Shown here: one piece after another, positions 13,201-28,200 of the stretch
How positions within the stretch are numbered: position 1 is the stretch's first letter
Layout of the letters: each line of letters starts with the position of its first letter
From: Erythrocercus mccallii
Taxonomy: Eukaryota; Chordata; Aves; Passeriformes; Dicruridae
DNA: 64,000 nt
NCBI GenBank assembly: GCA_013397435.1
Contig: VZRG01000201.1
Location: forward strand, 402,540-466,539
Reading direction: 5' to 3'
Notes under the pieces: generated by a model
What the model was told of the DNA's origin: nothing
The model's input: only the letters and a program-made list of their open reading frames with translations
Database searches by the model: none
Position numbers and translations under genes: made by a program

Positions 13201-16200
13201 TTGTCAGAATGTGGTAGGTAACAAGTTAACTGAATATTAGCAGCTTTTGTGTTTGCCATATAAATATTTACTAATATAGTGGTCAGTACTGAGTGAACAG
13301 ATGACGATCTGTAGTCCTCCTGTAAAAGAATAAAATATTTTATTCAGAATTCTGGTTTGATGCATATTTGAAATACAGTTCTTGCCTAGTTCAACAGTGT
13401 GACTCATTAATATTTTAATTCAAGAGTGCATAAAGTAAAGAAAAAGTGAATATTAGTCGATGATGTAATCAATGTATTTTGTCTTATTTTAGCAGAATAG
13501 GCCCCCCATCCTCTCCTGCAGCAGGAGTGAAAGAAGAAAATCCTTCTGTGCTGGCTGAGAATTGTTTCAGGGAACTACTGGGACGAGCAACCTATGGAAA
13601 TATGAATAATGCTGTCAGACCAGTTTTTGCGTAAGTTGAAAATTCATGAAAGATCTTAAGGCATTTTCTTTATTTCATCCTCAATTCTGTTGCGTTAAAT
13701 TTCTTCCTACTTTTCAGCTCAAAGTTTAAAATGGCCCTTCTTTGAATCTCTCCTCTTTGCTGCCTGTCTGTAAACTTGAAGGCAGTTATGGAGGAACGCA
13801 TGTCCTGCTTTACTGATTTTTAGAAGTGAAACACAATAATTTACATGAGTTATTGCTTCAACTGGCCTTTCTTTTTTCCAGTGTGAAACTTCATCCAAGC
13901 TATTATGTCCCACAGATGAGTGTTTCAATCAGTGGAGAGACAAACCAAGTAAAATACAAGTAGTAGTACAAAGAAATACTGTGCCCCATAAAGTTACAAT
14001 TTATATTTTCCTGCCATTTTCTTCCAGGATATTCTTTGAGGAATATCTTTAACAGCTCATTTAGGAGTGAGTGACAGATATGTACATTATGCACAAAACC
14101 ACAAAATAAAAATTGTACCTCATCAGGTATAATATATTAACATTCAATGATGCCACTTTCAAACCCTGGCTTTGCCTGGTCATGAGAAGAGCTGCTTACT
14201 TCTTCTTGTAGATTTTTCAATATCCCAGGTACAGGATTACCTTCTCTCAGATGGCCTAGTTTTTCCCACCTAGTTTAAGTATTTTACTTATAATTGAAAG
14301 ACTCTCAGGCTATCAAAAGCCATTTTCAAGTTACAGGTGTTGAGAACAGAAATTACAAAGATAGAGTTGGTGTTGAAGGCCGAGAACTTTTGTAACCTCT
14401 TATTTATCCTGAAAAAGCATTAACTACAAAGAACTGTACAATTCCCTTAGTTTCTGTATGTGTCTGTTATACCAACCTGATAGGAGTTTCTGTTGCAAAG
14501 TTGAGTGTTTTATTAAAAAACACTCATTTTTTTCCTAGATTTAAAATTTGCATTCCTCCAAAATACCTGTGATCACAGTAAACACCTAGGTATGAAACAG
14601 TTTGGATGGACTACTTGGTACTATACTGCAGCTGCTTTCTTACCACTTCTCAATTGTTTTTGTGTGTTTATCTCTAAACTTTATCATCATTTGCAGTGAT
14701 TTCAGTCTTTTGAATCATTTTAGTATCTGGGAAGTTTCCTACAAATAATTCCTGATACCACACACCAGAGGTAGTGCTTGGTTTGGGGGTTGAGAAGGCA
14801 TCATAGCTGCATTTCCTGTGGCTTATCTAAAACCTACATCTCTAAAGTATTATTTCCAGCTTATTTTCATTTCTTACATGCTATGACTGTAAGGAGTCAG
14901 TTGACTCTGTGTGCACCTCAGCTTGGCACATGCTGCATTTATGCACTGAAATGAGTAAATAATGACCAGTTACTCAGAATATGTTATCTCCTCTATGAAT
15001 AGAAAGTTTGTCTTCCACTTTGAGGACAAATTGCCAAATGTGTCTTTTTAGAAATTACTGCTGTAAAGGTTTAGTATTTTTGAAGAACAAGAGATGCAGA
15101 AAATGCAATTTCAAGCTGTTTTTCCTAAACAAAATGGGAGGGCTCTGTCTAATCAAGTTCACTTTGTGCATGATAGAACACTTAGAATGAAAGTTTGAGA
15201 TAGTCTATTGCACTTTTTAGGATTGAAAAACCTGATTTAGCTTTTGATTGGAGAACAGTTTCTTGAAACATTGTTCAGCTATTTTGCAGCTTTTAAGGAA
15301 ACTCTGGAAATACAGATAAGGCCTCTTATTACAGTGCTAACATGATGGTGCAGGTTCAGTTCCTCACCTGAAGGCTTGCTTTGTGTGGCACTGCAATATC
15401 ATGCAACATGCTGCCACTTCTTTGCAAAACTGAGAGCAATGCTGCTTGCATCATGAGGAAGGATTATTCAGTGATTGAGGGGTTTAAATATAATGAAGCT
15501 AGTAGAAATCTGAAGTTAGTCTCCTGGTATAGCTTTGGATTGATATTAATTTTCCTTGCCTTAGGCAGAAAATCTCCATGGTTCTAAGTTGTCTACATGC
15601 AGTAGCTAGAAACTCTCAAGTAATAATTTGTAATAAAATCTTACCAATCAATTTCATTAATTGCTTAATGAAAGTCAAAAAATGTTACATTAACATTACA
15701 TGAATTTTTTTTAATGTTGTGTCAACAGTCAGAAGCTATGGAGACGTACTTAGCATGGATTTGCAATGGTGAATAGATTAGACAGATTGTGAGAAATCCA
15801 GAAATCTGGTGAAACTTCCCAGCTGTAACAACTGCATTTCCATTCTTGTCAGTTACCACATCATTTGTGCAGGGGTTTGGAATATTAACAGACTGGTGTT
15901 CAATATTCTTTCAGCAAACATGATGCATGAGCAGAATATTTTATGTATTCCCATACATGCACGCCTCAGTTACACTTTCTGATCCTTGGTGTCAGTTTAT
16001 TGTCTATTACTTAAAGGATTACTTGCATCTGTGGCACTGAGAAAGCATTCAGGGATCACTAGTTGCTCCCTCCCCAGAAACTTGCATTATTGGGTTTGCT
16101 GTGCCTTTGGAATTGAGAGACCTAATTATGCACGTTTGCTACATATATGCAGCAGAACTTAAAGAGTTAGGCATTTGTTAATCCAGCAGTAGAATGTTTT

Positions 16201-19200
16201 TGCAATCTTTATTAGATATTCTTTATTGGAAGAAATGTAATTTGAAGAAAAAAAAAAAGAGGAGATAGGGTGCAACTTGATTTAAATGCATCATACTAAA
16301 AATACCCTTTACTGTCTTTTGCCAAAACAAAACTACATTGAATACCCTTGTTATGATCAGTAATCACCTACAGGAATCTAATCCTGCTGTCCTTAGGAGG
16401 AAAATTCCAGTATACAAAGTATGCTGCCCATTGAGCTGTTACACAAAGCTTTAACTAAGTCTGTCATCTTCCCCCATCTTCCCAGCAGTTCATCTGCCTG
16501 AAGCAGCTAATACTTGGCCTTTCTGGCAAAATAAAACTGTATGTCTTGTTTAGAAAGGAATTTTTTTGGTTGCTTGGTTGCTCTTTTTTTGTTTTTTTTT
16601 TGTTTTTGTTAACATGATACGGGATGCAGTTGACCACAATCTGCCTGAATGGATCTTTGGGGCAGATGAATAGGAACTGTCAAGGATTACAGAGAACACA
16701 TGCTGCTCTGAAAGATTAAAGGATCAGTTCCAATCAGGAGAAGATAGTGGAGACTATCATTTTCCATTTGATGAGACAAATAAAATACATTAGCTAAAAT
16801 AAACTATCATGTTCAAGGTATGATGGACTGTACTGGAATGATATTAAGAGAGGAAGAAGACATGAATAAATACATTATAAGCTACTAAGCCTTGAAGGAT
16901 TTAAAGATGTAATTTTGTTTGGTTTCCTGTCCCAAGGCAGGATTAAATACAGCTGTGCACAAGAAAGGCCGCTATCCCCAACAGGTACTCAAGTTGGATA
17001 TTTAGTAATGCAAACCTGCTGTTATATTGACAGGCAAATACCTTTAAAATTCCTGATATTCTTTCCTCGAGGGATTTCTGTTAAAGGTATGTGATGTGTC
17101 AAAATGGCAGAACTTTTTTTTAATCTCTGCAATGGAGTGCAAGATAATGTAGGGCGCAGGAGGTGCTTTGTGTCATCTGATTTAATCAACCTTGAAGGAG
17201 ACCTGTGTACGTGGGTGACTGGGCTGGGAGCAGCTGTCCAGTGAGGGAATTGAGATCTCCAGATTCTAGGCAGAGTAAGTTACAGCATCCAGCCAGTGCT
17301 TCTGTGTCCTGTGTTGACTTCTTTCACCTCTAGGGCTTTTGAGTTTGTTGTTTCAATCAACTTTGAGAAAAGGCAGAGCTGTAATGGTTGTGTAGCTGAG
17401 ATACCTGTTTAGGAACACAAATTCAATTTCTGTTACAAATTTTTTTTTGTTTATTTGGGACATTTGCTGTTCGTCAGTGAATTTGTTTGTGAATTTGTTT
17501 TGATTTTTTTAAAATCCGATTAAATAAATAATAAATAAATAAATAAATAATACATACTGATTAAAATGCATCTAAAATTACCTTTTCTTCAGTCTTCTAG
17601 ACTGAAAAACACAGTTATTTTTTTCATGCTTTTTCAGGGACTCAGATCTCTTTTTTGCAAAAATCCGTGTACCCTATTCACAGCTTTCAACATTTCTGCT
17701 TAAGCAGACTTCTTTGTATTTTCTTGAAACTCGGATACATTTTTTTTTTGTTTGTGGTTTCTATTCCATTTAAAGAGAAACTGATGCATTTATTATTTAG
17801 ATTTTGATTTGATATTTCTTGCAGTAAGTGTTGAAATGCTTCAGAGCCTAAAGGCATATACACATGAAGAGCAGCTCTTTTTTGTTTTCCGTATATTTTA
17901 TTTATGAAACCACCATGAAAGCAAAAATATTTCTTACAGTTTCTATTCTGGATGGAGCATTCAGCCCTAATTATTTTGCAGTTTGTAATTCAAAACAACT
18001 TATCTTCTGTAGAGTAGAAATTTTCAAGGTGTTACAACCTTCAGCAGATCCCTTGCATGTAAATAAGCATCTAATAACACAGCACTCTGTGTAGAAACAG
18101 TATATTCTTAACTATATATGTTCAGTGTAACTAGGTTCCTTAAATTTCTGGAACAGGAATTTCTGTTCAGCCAAATGTTTTGTGATCACATCCTAAACCT
18201 AGAAAATAAGTGCTTTTGTGAAGTTGTAAATTTCTCACCTACTTCCTAAGTCATTGTGTAGAAGTTTTATGTAAGTAAATAATCCCCTTGAGGTGAATTT
18301 TGAGAAAATTCTTAAGATATCATTTATTATATCTGCAGAATGTAATGATTTCATTATGTCTTAATTTTTGCTTGCAGGCATTTAGACCATCATAGACTAT
18401 GGGATCCTAATGAATTTGCTGTTTCCTGCTTTAAAATCATCATGTATTCTATACAGGTAGGATTTTCTCCTGGATTTTTTTTTCCTTGCGTACATGTTTC
18501 AAGCACATGAGAGAGGTTTCAATGCTCATCTCACCATGCTAGTGGCAGACAGTAGATGAAGTCAAAGAATCCAGAAATCCAAGGAAGGGTACTGGGGTGA
18601 TCCTTCTTCAGAACAAGGAGCAGGGTAACCATGCTGGTGTGACATTGTGCTTGAAAAATCTCTCAGGTTGGTTACTTCTCTGTGCCAATACAGCTGTGCT
18701 GCTTTTCCAGCCCAAGAAACCAACTTCACATGCAACTGTTCTTCTGAGGATTTTTAGATTTTTAGCAGTGAACAACCTGTATTGTGGCCTTAAGCTGAAG
18801 GAGGGAGGGTAGAGATTGGATATTAGGAAGAAATTCTTTACCAGAAGAGTAGTGAGGCACTGCAACAGGTTGTACAGGGAAGCTGTGGCTGCCCCATCCC
18901 TGGAAGTGTTCAAGGCCAGGTTGGACAGGGCTCTGAGCAACCTGGTCTAGTGGAAGGTCTGGCATGGTCAGACCTGGTCTGCCCATGGCAGAGGTTTAGA
19001 ACGAGCTGGTCTTAAAGGTATCTCACAATTTAAACCATCCTATGATTCTGTGATAGTCTATTGTAAATGTCAAGGTATTATTCTTTGATTGCATCAAACA
19101 CAGATGCCCAGAAGATAAAAGTGTAAAATTCCAGGTTTATGGGACAAAGCTGAGTTTTCTCAGCATTTACATCAATGGTGCTGAATTCTTTGAACTGCAG

Positions 19201-22200
19201 TTAGCTGAGTGAAGGACCACTTCATGCTTCCTCTGTGCTTGTAGATGTTCCTGGATATTTTAAGACTCTAAGCTTTTGTATACTAGGCTGGCTGAATGAA
19301 CCTTCATCTCTTGTGGCAATTTTTTTAATCCATATTTAGTCATTAATTGATTGTAATTTTGATATATTTCTGAACGAAAATGTTGCAGAATGGAAACATG
19401 GTCATGGCCATAGCTGAGTAGTGTATGAGCTTATTCTTGTTAAAGTCACAGATGAAGATCTTTTGTCTGTTTTTTTAACAGGCACAGTATTCCCATCATG
19501 TTATACAAGAAATCCTCGGACACCTTGATGTCCGCAAAAGGGATTCACCACGAGTTCGTGCTGGCATTATTCAGGTTCTTCTGGAAGCAGTTGCAATAGC
19601 AGCTAAAGGATCAATAGGTAAATTGTATTAAATTAAAGGCATCAGAGCAAAGGATATATTTGCAAGGTGGTGCTTATTTTCACTTTTGTTTCAGACTGAT
19701 TAAAAACATTTTGAGAAAGTTTTGTGTATTATTTACTTTTTCCTTTATGCTGATAAAATGCTTGACATCTTACTTGGTTTACAATTACTCCAAGCATATG
19801 TACTTAATTTTTGACTCTAATATTATCTTTGCATTGAAAAAATGAGTGAAAGGAAGGTATTCCTGTTTGTAAGAGAGAACTGTGTGTCACTACAAAATGT
19901 CAAGAGCACTGTTGCTTTGTAATACAGCTGTGACCTGAGTATTGCAGGAGTAGAGTGATCTTTGAGAAATTTTACCTTATTGACTGTGAAGCAACTGAAA
20001 TAAGGTGAAATATGTCATTTAAAATTAGGATAGTTCCTTGAAATAAGAGTAGTTATGAAGAGATGTCCACTCCAGTGTCCTGTTCCTGATTAGTGTCCTG
20101 CTGAAATATTATTGTTTTGCTTTGTTAGCTTGACCCTGACCCTCTTTGTGTGAGACCCACTTGAATAGGTCTTGACTTGTGAAATCTTTTGTCGTATGAT
20201 GAAAAGAGCTCATTATTTGATCCAATGTATAGAACTAGATTTTAGTAGCAGGTTTTGAAATAACTGAAGTTCAAGGACAAGTACCTGCAGTTTAATCCAT
20301 TGTTGATGCCTAATTTCAACAACCACTCCTATTTTGTATCTGAAACTTGCATGGTGAGTTGATGCTGGGCCCATTTGCACTCGCCTTTCCCACAGGACAG
20401 GGACAATGTAGAAAGAAGATGAGAAGTTTCATGGATCAAGATAAAGACAGTTTGATGAGTGAAGCAAAAGTTGCATGCACGAGGAAAATCAGATTACTTC
20501 CATCCTGGCCAGACCCAATAGTGGATAATAATGGATTATGCATACATACCTGATTGTATTTCCTGATTCCAAGTTAGTTTCTAAAATATCAAGGTGTAGG
20601 CACACCCCAAAAGTTTATCTCCAGTCATGATGCCTCAAACACTGTATTTCACTTGGTTCTCTTCATCATTCTACTCTCATTACTTCTGAAAATGGATTGA
20701 AAAGCCCAGTTTTAATTTTCTTCAGACATCTCCCCCTTGACAGGTGCAATCACTGTTACTTGTTGTTTCCAGGCCCAACAGTTCTGGAGGTTTTTAATAC
20801 CTTGTTGAAGCACCTGCGCATCAGCGTTGACTTTGAGCTGAGTGACAGGCGCAGTTCAGCAGGAAGTGCCACTTTAAGCACAAGCTCCAAGGAGAGTGAT
20901 GAGAGGATTGTCCAGAATGCAATTATTCAAACAATTGGTGAGTAATACAATTGACACAGCTCACTTAAAATTCCTCCTCTTTTCCCTCTTTCCCAATGAG
21001 CTGATATCGGACCAGCTTGAATCATGAAGGAATACTACCAAGTGTAGTTCTTGATTGTGTTTGCCTTTCATTCTCAGTCTTACTTTGTGTTTGATTTCTG
21101 AAAGGTTTTTCTTTCAAATGTTAATGGAGCATTAGCCAGGAAGCTTGTGAAAATTAAAAATGATGGTGGACTGAAAATTAATTTTAATTATATTATTATG
21201 TGGCCCTTGAAATGTAGAAATCTCTACCTTTGGTACAGAACTTCTAATAGTCCTTTTATGAAAATCACTGCAATCAGTCATACACAGTAATATGTATTTT
21301 AGTAGGTACTACTTTGAAATTGATAGAAATGAATGTTAGACATAGTAGCAACAATGACACCTAATGGCCAGTTGTGCTACCATGACTTAACTGAAGTACT
21401 TCAGTGTGTAACACTGGAAATGATTTTCTTAACAGTGTCTCTCCCTTTCTCAGATTTTCCCTTTATGACAGTGGTGTTATATATTGTATATATTGGGGTG
21501 CATTTTATGATATGTATTTCTTTTCTTAAAGAACAAGGGGGATGTAGCTTAAATGTTCTTCACTTATCTGTACATTCGCTTGCCTGGAAGCTTTCTAGAG
21601 CAGTAACAAGTATCTAGTACATTATTTCCTACCACTTAAGTAAAGCTCCCAAGTTAAAATATTAACCCCCACCAAAAAAAAAAAAAAATCCCAGAAACCC
21701 CACAAACCAGCCTTTTAAAATGAAGCTTATTTCTCCTGAAGTTAACATTATACTGTTGCTCAGTAATAAAATAGAATATCTGGAGTAGGAAGGGACACAC
21801 AGATCATTGAGTCCAACTCTCTGCTCCTCCCAGGACTGCTTCAACTAAACCATGTGCCTGGGAGCATTGTCCAAGTACTGCTTGAGCTCTGCCAGGCTTG
21901 GTGCTGTGACCACTTCCCTGGGAACTTGATCTAGTGCCCAACCTTCCTTTCAGTGAAGAACCTTTTCTTAATGTCCCATCTGAACTTCCCCTGCTGCAAT
22001 TCCATCCTATTTCCTCACATTCTGTCACTGGTCACCAGAGAGAGATCAGCACCTCCTGTTTCACTGCTCCTCTTGAAGCTGTTTGATGTTCTTAAATTGA
22101 GGCACCCAAAGCATGGACTCGAGGAGGGGCTGCAGCAGTGCAGATGGGACAGTCACATCCTCAACCAGCTGGTGATGCTGTGCTTGGTGCACCACAGGGC

Positions 22201-25200
22201 ACAGTTGGCTCTTTTGGCTGTCAGGGCACACTTGATTCACTCTGGGCTTGCCATTAACCCAACCCCCCGATCTCTTTCCATGGGGAATGTTGGGAATAAC
22301 AGTGTTTTATCTCAGTTCCCTAGGTGCGCTGCCACAGCTGTGCCCACTGCTGTGGTTGTGCTGCTGTAGGAGCAGGGCTCAGCCTGCTGCTGTTCCCATT
22401 GGAGCTGTGTCTGGGCAGCTGCTTCAGTTGTGGTGGGTGCAGAGCTGGTAGAGGACAGGGTCTTCTGCCAGTGGAAACCATTTCTCCCTGGTCGAGCTGG
22501 TGAAGCTGTAGTGCCCTTCCTACCAACTGATGTTAGTACTCCCCAAGAGATACTTTTTAAGGCAGGGGAGAAGTGTGTGTGTGCCGGACATTTCTCCTAG
22601 CCCTGCCCAGGTTTCCTCAGCCATTGTGGCTCTTTCTGCTGCCATGAGGTTCCACTGGTCCAGGAACCCTCCCTGTACCCTGTGCTGGAGTGCTCCTTTT
22701 CCCATGGAGCTGGCACAGAAGCTGCTTACCTCATCACTCCCCAAGAGCAGAAACAGTCATAAAATACTTGTATGTTTCTGGGATTTCTGTCCCCTCACTT
22801 GTAAGATTTATTGGGGACTTAACAGACAAAAGTAACAACACTGTGTGCCATGAGGAATACTTCCAATTCCTCACTAGGTAGAAGTTAATAGACTCCAGAT
22901 ATTTAATTTTTAAATTGTATATTTAGAGTCAGATAAAATTAAATATTAAAAAAGATTAAAATTAAAATTTCAAAGATGAAAGTGAGTATCATGAAAAAGA
23001 CTCACTAAAATCATTCAGCAAAAATAAATATGAGGTTATGCCCTATAACAAGTCATACATTTATTCTTCATCTATTTTGACCTGTTAATATATTCCTTGT
23101 ATTTTAAAGGTTCTCTTATAAATAGAAGGGCCTTATATCTCTTTTTCTTCCATGATTTCATTCTGTTTTAGGATTTTTTGGAAGCAATCTCCCAGATTAC
23201 CAGAGATCAGAGATTATGATGTTCATTATGAGCAAAGTACCTGTTTTGGGTACAACTTCAAAATCGCTGGATCCCAGTAACCTTGGGTTTGTATATCCTA
23301 CATTTTTAAATTTCAAATTAAAAGTCTAGATTTTAGAATCCTGATAAATTAAGAAGTGAAAAACATTAAGAAAAGTGAAATGCAAACTCTCACTCCTTAG
23401 GGGCTGTATTAAATAATATGCCAAACCAAGGCAAGCTCAGTGTCAATAATACAAAATCAACATACAGACTGTTATGTTACTTATAAATATTACCTGATTG
23501 GAAGGCAGTTTATTTTTCACTAAAGCATTCTTTCTCTCTGGATCTGTACAATATTTTCTGAAACAATGTACTTTATGGTTGTTAATTCCATAACTTTTTA
23601 TATGAGAGTTTTGAGAATGAGAGGAATTCAATTATAAATACATTTTTTTCAAATAGCTGCATAATTTACAAAATATTTTTAAGTTTTTTTTTTTTAATTC
23701 TGTACAAGTTGACTTCAGATTAAGAAATAACTGCAGAAATTCCAGTGAATTTTGGGGTTTCCTATGTATTTTGAAATAGGAAAAATCTATAAGTGGGCAG
23801 ACTTAATAAATACACAGTTTAAAAGTCGCTGTACACTGAATGCTTGTCCCTGTAACAGGAATAATTTTGTTTAAAAGACTACATTTCCTCAGTATGGGGA
23901 AGTCACTGAAAAGGCTGCAGCTGTTCTTTCCAGATGTGCTCAGACACTTTGCACCATATAAGTGATCCCCTACTAGACTAAATAGGAAGTCATTGTCATT
24001 CTCCAGCTTCTTGATAGCTTTTCATACAGTATCCCTGCAGCATGGGATGCTATTCCATGGAAGATACAAATCTGTGCCAGGCAGTTGTCACTCATTATGG
24101 AGGTATTTCAAGAATGAATCCATATGAAATTCTCTACTTGGATTAACAGTTAAGAGTGGTGGTTTGTTTTTTAACTGTATAGTTCTCCATTTTTGAGATT
24201 CTGTGTAAATGTGCCTAAGCAGCGTGTAAGTATGATGTGCATATGTCACTCTGAGCAAAGGCTTTGATGCTGATAAAGTCTTGCATTACTTAGAATTTTG
24301 GTTCAGCTACCCAAGACATTTGAATGATACAAACAGGCAGGATTGTAGCCCATTAGGATGGAAGTTTCCACTGTTATGTAGAGGCCAACTTCTGTGAAGA
24401 GGATTGATTTTCCTTTACACTATTTAATGGACAAAATAGCTTGTACCTTTTTACTTTCCTGAAAGACTCTCTCTGAATGGAGCAATTTATTCCAAGTCCA
24501 CTTTTATCTCCTTGCAAGAAATAGTGACTGCATACCTTTAGCTATTTGGCTACTTTTAGTACCTGCAGGAGGGAAATGAAAACAGATTGAAAACAGGTCA
24601 AGTAGTGTTTCATGTACCTTCCTGTGATAGGAGAGCTGAGGAGTTTTTCAGTTTTTCTTACTGATTTTGCTGACAACGTTTTTCCAGTCTCAAAGTTTTG
24701 GGGTCTGACTTAGAGAAGAAATGTCCACGTTTCTTAAAAGACTTAATTGCATTTTAATCCAGAAGAAATTTTCAGTGTTGATGCTTGTGAAAATAACATC
24801 AAGCTCATAGTGGTTGAACATTTTAGAGATTTCTGAGTAAAACATAAAGATTTATATCTGCTTCACATATACAATGCAGTTTTTTCTTCAACTACATGTG
24901 CTTCAGTTTTTAAGCCTTCCTGTAAATGTGTCTTCAAAAAACATCTAGTTATTACAGCTCCATTGGAGATATTTTTCTTTATCTATGATCATCCAGCATC
25001 CCTTTTAAGACTGCTGTATTCACTTGTCAAAAATGAGAATAATGTCTAGAGCAGAATAATAGTTCAAAGATATGCAAGAAAACCTAATTTGCACTTTTTT
25101 TTTCAATTGTAGAGATTTGGGAACCAGGAGAATTCAAATCATGTTATTGAGATCTTTACTTATGGTAAGCCTTCTGTGATCAGTATATTATGTTATAAAC

Positions 25201-28200
25201 ACACAGTGTTTCACTTTATGTATATATTTACATATAAAAGTACAGTATAACACTGGATTATGAAAATAAACATACATTCATATTGCATAGACCTGTAATT
25301 GTATTGTGTGATATTGTGAAAGCATTTTTCCAACTTGCATTACAAACAGCACAAGAAATACGCCTCCACCTCTTAGAGCACTTCAGTGAATGTCAGTTAT
25401 AACTGGATTTGCAGATCCAAAAGAACATCCTAGATTAGGCTGAGTTCTGCCAGCAATACTGGCAACATCAAAGTGAAATCGCTTTTATATCTGACCCTGG
25501 AAAAGTGGTATTTAGCAGAATGGCCAATATTTTTAAAACCATAGGAATGGGTACCTCAGCCACTGTTGTTCTTTCCTTCCTAATGTTTCCCAAGTTTCTT
25601 GTAAGGTGTGATTTAATTTTTTATCACAAATATATTTTTCAGCTGTAAATCTTCAAAGAATGTTTCTGGAAATAGACCCAGATGGTAAAAATCAGAAAGT
25701 GGGTAGTAAAGTAGGTTCTTGCCAGTAGAATCCTGGCCTGTTTCGTTGCAGAAGCTGAAAACAAGTGTTTAGTGACTCAAATAGCAGAATGATTTCACAA
25801 ACTAAAGCAGAAGAATGCCGTCCTGGAATATGAGTTTCCCTGCTTTGACATGAAACTCATGTATGGTGTTAGGCAAATATGTTAAACCATTCTTGGTTTG
25901 TCCCAATCTGCAGTCTTAGACTTTGGTTTGCAAAAGAGCTGGGCATTCAGAGTTGCAATTTAAGGGTAGAAAACTTGTTAGGAGGGACCTCAGGTGGTCA
26001 TTTTGCACATTGTCTTCATTAAACATAGATTCAGGTATGTCTAAACTGTTCCTGACAATATTCATCTCACAAGTATTAAAATTCCATTAAAACAGGTAAG
26101 AATTGTTCTAATGATTTTGGGTGCTACATAGCGTGTAAGTATGCTTTAAGGGAGTCAGAGTGTACATGTGGAAGGGATTTAACATTTTGGACACTGAATT
26201 TTGGTTTGCATCTCTTTTAGAATATGGAAGTAAAATTCCATCATGGCACAAACGTGTGAAAGTCATTTTTCTGATGCCTAATAAATTAGTCATTGATAAA
26301 TAGTGTGGAAAAAATCCAGCATTGTACATCATGTATTCTTTACAAAAGACTAATATTTCATAACATAATTAGTCTGTTGTCATGCAGACACAGGCAGACA
26401 AGTTAATGCTGTATAGACAATTGAAATCTGGCACTTCATTAAAAGTGTGCACTTAGATTTGCAGCTTTGCTGTTTGTAATATCACTCATTTTCCATTTTC
26501 AGAGTGATTCATCAGATATTCCCTGTCCCCTGGTGCTCCTGTCAGCCACGTCCCTGCGAACTCCTCAGTTAAGCTGTGGTGGGCACTGTGCTCACTCAGT
26601 TGTGGTTTAACCCAGAGGCACCAGGGACCACCCAGTCACTCACTCACTCTGCCCCAGGGGGGTGGGGAGAGAACCAGGACAGTACCAGTGAGAAAAGCGG
26701 GTTGAGATGAAGACAGTTTAATAAGAAAAAAAAGGAAATCAAGAAAAACAAACCCAAGAAATGAGAAAAAGAAGTAATAATAAAATAAAACCCCCACCTA
26801 AAAAAAAAAAAAAATTGCTCAACACAAGCCAACTGATAGCCAGCCAGTCCCTGAGCAGTGGCAGCCCTCACAAACTGCCTCCTGTTCTGCTGCTGAACAT
26901 GACACATTTTAGAATGGGAGGTGTGTAAGCCTGGCTCAGCAGTAGCCGAATTATTGCTGTGTTACCAGCACTGGTTTGGTCACGAATCCACAACACTGTA
27001 GCACGTGTGCTGCTATCAAGAAAATGACCTATCCCAGCCAAAACTAGTATAACACAGTTCACATGTAAAAGCTGTAAGGGTATGCAATATATATATAAAC
27101 AAGATACAATTATTATGTAAATCTTAGATGAAAATACTCTAGCATTTATTATAATTAAATTTGGAATAATTTTGCTTATATATACTTAGTAATATATTTT
27201 GAGATTGTAATGTTCTGGTAACCGTCATTTTAAGACATGGTAAATTTTAAATATTTCTGACTACTGTAGATGTTCAGCTAATTAGAATTTGAATTAGTAG
27301 TTAGGTAGAAGGTTTTTTTCTTTGTGTACCTGCAGAGTTTGCTTTAATTAAAAGTAATTGAATGAGACACGTCAGAGGTAGTATTAATTTTTAAAATAAC
27401 ACTGTGGTACCAAATTTCTGAGGAAGTGATATTTGCTTAATTCATGTTTTGCAATAAAGTAGTATCTGTAAATCTTTTAAGTGTACATATAGGCCCTGAT
27501 TTCTCATTTTTTGTTTCACATGAGCTTACTCTATCATATCTGAACAGCTCATAACCTGAAATGGAAAAATCTCTATTGTAATTATCGACTGGAATTACTG
27601 TCATCTTCAATCTATGCCCTGCAGCTTTCCATGGGACATATTAAAAAAAAATCATAAATCATACCTTTATTTTTTGATTCGGGGTGTGCCTGAAAAATCC
27701 TTTTAACATGAGGGACTTGATTTGAAAATGTGTGCTGAAGTCCTTCCAAATTCATACTGAGGTCAGTAATTTTCAAAATTAATACAATGCTTCAATTTGA
27801 ATCTACCTTGCAGATGCCAAAGCAAATCCACTAAAAAGTGACAGCTGCAGTTAATTCTTACAATGCAGTAATGACACATTAGTTTTATTTCCAACAATGA
27901 ACAGGTGACTTCAGGATACAAAGCCACAACAATAAGTAATGCACTTCCTGCCCCCTTTCTGGACCCATTGCTGTCTCCTTCACTCATGGAAGACTCTGAG
28001 CTGAGGCAGCTGGTCCTGGAAATCCTGCACAACCTCATTGATCGACACGACAACAGAGCCAAGCTGAGAGGGATAAGGTAGTGGTTTTTATTTATTGACT
28101 ACTTGAAATTCCCGTTCATTACCTGAATGACAAGCACTGTTGATTTTCAAATGTTTTTGCTAATATGAATTATTAATGTACTGTTTTGGTAAATGCACAG

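Noticed and set aside
21953..22835. Several open frames of 60-138 codons on both strands
   Set aside because: They lie in an antisense CR1 and the adjoining GC-rich block; no recognisable protein or splice logic.
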